Shown here: positions 6,745 to 7,362 of the stretch, piece by piece
How positions within the stretch are numbered: position 1 is the stretch's first letter
Layout: each line of letters starts with the position of its first letter
From: an uncultured Chitinophagales bacterium
GTDB taxonomy: Bacteria > Bacteroidota > Bacteroidia > Chitinophagales > Chitinophagaceae
NCBI GenBank assembly: GCA_946886475.1
Contig: CAMPIQ010000169.1
Coordinates: 1 to 7,362 of the forward strand
Direction: 5' to 3'
DNA length: 7,362 nt
The notes under the pieces: generated by a model
Told to the model about the DNA's origin: nothing
The model's database searches: none
Seen by the model: the letters and a program-made list of their open reading frames with translations, nothing else
Program-made: the position numbers and the translations under genes

Positions 6745-6767
6745 TCCGGGATTTATTTTTTCCCGGA
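6745..6767. other. GC-rich hairpin with T-rich loop
   Basis: TCCGGGA (6745-6751) and TCCCGGA (6761-6767) form a perfect seven-pair stem around a nine-base loop made only of T and A. It is the strongest simple stem in the gap. No T-run follows it on the + strand, so a Rho-independent terminator is not clearly supported. A leader structure or the end of a small RNA is possible. Confidence 0.4.
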
Positions 6768-6930
6768 TACCTGGATCATTCTATTGATCACTACTCATGA
6801 ATGAAGAAACCCATCAGGTGTTCTCATGCAATGATTAACATTATTTCAATTCCGTGAAGGTTGGTGAAATATGCGGATATCAAATGGCCCCTTCCATTAA
6901 TCATAACCGGAATAAACTCAAATAAAAATT

Positions 6931-7242
6931 ATGAAGATGAATGTAAAACATGAACATATAAAGCTGGATGTACAAACCATTGATGTAAGAATGAATGATT
7001 TTCTTAAACGGAAGATCCTGAACATGATCGATAAACTGGAGACCCTTCTTCCTGGAATTAACCGGATGGATATCTACCTGAAAAGAAATGAAGAAGGTCG
7101 TAATCCCCATACCGTGCTGGTTCGATTTGGTGCATCGGGTGTTGATTTTACAGCATCCGATTCGGGTCAACGCTGGAAGCTGATTCTTAAAAACGTAGAA
7201 AAACGCCTGATAAGTCAAATAGAAAAGAAAAAGGTTTTCTGA
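6931..7242 (+). CDS. Short HPF/RaiA-type ribosome-associated protein
   Basis: This 103-residue protein resembles the ribosome hibernation factor family (HPF / RaiA / YfiA), small cytoplasmic proteins that bind the 30S decoding region and silence or dimerise ribosomes under stress or in stationary phase. The pattern fits a beta-alpha-beta-beta-beta-alpha fold: strand 3-7, helix about 18-39 (FLKRKILNMIDKLETLL), strands at MDIYLKRNE (46-54), HTVLVRFGA (60-68) and VDFTASDSG (71-79), and a helix of about 82-98 ending in a Lys-rich tail. Its length matches the short form (E. coli HPF is about 95 residues); the C-terminal dimerisation domain of long HPF is absent. Two starts are possible, ATG 6931 and ATG 6937; both follow an A-rich stretch without a Shine-Dalgarno. 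It stands alone, divergent from the symporter gene. I call it by fold pattern and a few conserved positions, not by a strong signature, so it could be a distant paralogue with another role. Confidence 0.65.
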   Translation: MKMNVKHEHIKLDVQTIDVRMNDFLKRKILNMIDKLETLLPGINRMDIYLKRNEEGRNPHTVLVRFGASGVDFTASDSGQRWKLILKNVEKRLISQIEKKKVF

Positions 7243-7273
7243 AACACTGTCATTTCCCGGCACTAATTCAGGC

Positions 7274-7287
7274 TTACAGAAATGTAA
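7274..7287 (+). other. Small hairpin with GAAA tetraloop after the HPF-like gene
   Basis: TTACA (7274-7278) and TGTAA (7283-7287) pair around a GAAA loop, 31 bases past the stop codon. GNRA tetraloops are unusually stable, but the stem is only five pairs and AT-rich, and no T-run follows directly. The remaining DNA to the window end shows no gene; it ends in a T/A-rich stretch (7335-7351). Confidence 0.2.
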
Positions 7288-7362
7288 AACCCTGCATTCA
7301 CTCCAGGAACAGAAGAGGGATTATTTCAACTTAACTTTTATATTTTTTAAATGTAAATCACG

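Larger units (their letters stand above)
6327..6930. other. 604-bp divergent intergenic region with inverted repeats and no convincing gene
   Basis: This gap separates the divergent dctA-like and HPF-like genes, so it should hold both promoters. It has no long ORF with recognisable protein features and no tRNA-like cloverleaf that I can see. It contains inverted repeats at 6391-6410, 6585-6635, 6745-6767 and 6774-6789 (GATCA/TGATC, six-base loop), plus one exact Bacteroidota -7 consensus at 6610-6617. The base pattern is AT-rich and stop-rich in all frames. It may harbour a small RNA or long leaders. Confidence 0.5.

Noticed and set aside
6901..7263. 120-residue minus-strand frame over the HPF-like gene
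   Set aside because: It is longer than the plus-strand ORF, but its product is Phe/Tyr/His-rich and unlike any family, whereas the plus-strand product fits the HPF fold pattern.
1..7362. CRISPR array, tRNA or rRNA genes, transposase or phage genes
   Set aside because: No evenly spaced identical repeats, cloverleaf-like segments, rRNA sequence or transposase/integrase motifs were seen in either strand.

Overview
The window looks like chromosomal DNA of a Bacteroidota bacterium, most likely a Chitinophagaceae-type glycan degrader. The reasons are moderately AT-rich DNA, starts without strong Shine-Dalgarno sequences and preceded by A/T-rich DNA, Sec signal peptides ending in Ala-Gln, a tandem set of GH30/GH5 enzymes, and one sequence matching the Bacteroidota -7 promoter consensus (TAnnTTTG). 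This assignment is inferred from features only; no search was run.

Positions 1-4877 (+ strand) hold three consecutive glycoside hydrolase genes. The first is a GH30 enzyme whose 5' end lies outside the window. The second is a complete secreted GH30 enzyme of the glucosylceramidase/beta-1,6-glucanase type. The third is a secreted GH5 enzyme with a C-terminal CBM6-like beta-sandwich. Together they read as the enzyme end of a beta-glucan utilisation locus, possibly for beta-1,6/beta-1,3-glucan of fungal or similar cell walls. A SusC/SusD pair, if there is one, would lie upstream of the window. The two gaps inside this block (220 and 163 bp) carry repeat-like DNA: a decayed palindromic intergenic repeat, and a degenerate heptanucleotide array with an inverted partner.

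Positions 4878-5060 separate the hydrolases from a convergent gene and contain a two-copy imperfect direct repeat. Positions 5061-6326 (- strand) encode a complete DctA-like C4-dicarboxylate:cation symporter that appears to use a TTG start. Positions 6327-6930 are a 604-bp gap with no convincing gene. It contains several inverted repeats and weak promoter-like sequences, including a possible small-RNA region. Positions 6931-7242 (+ strand) encode a short HPF/RaiA-type ribosome-associated protein, followed by 120 bp with no recognisable gene.

Functionally, the hydrolases would release glucose and gluco-oligosaccharides outside the cytoplasm. The symporter would take up C4-dicarboxylates such as succinate, fumarate or malate. 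The HPF-like protein would act on ribosomes under slow growth or stress. Nothing shows that the last two genes belong to the glucan cluster. I found no convincing evidence of an undescribed multi-gene system; the less explained material is in the intergenic repeats and hairpins.
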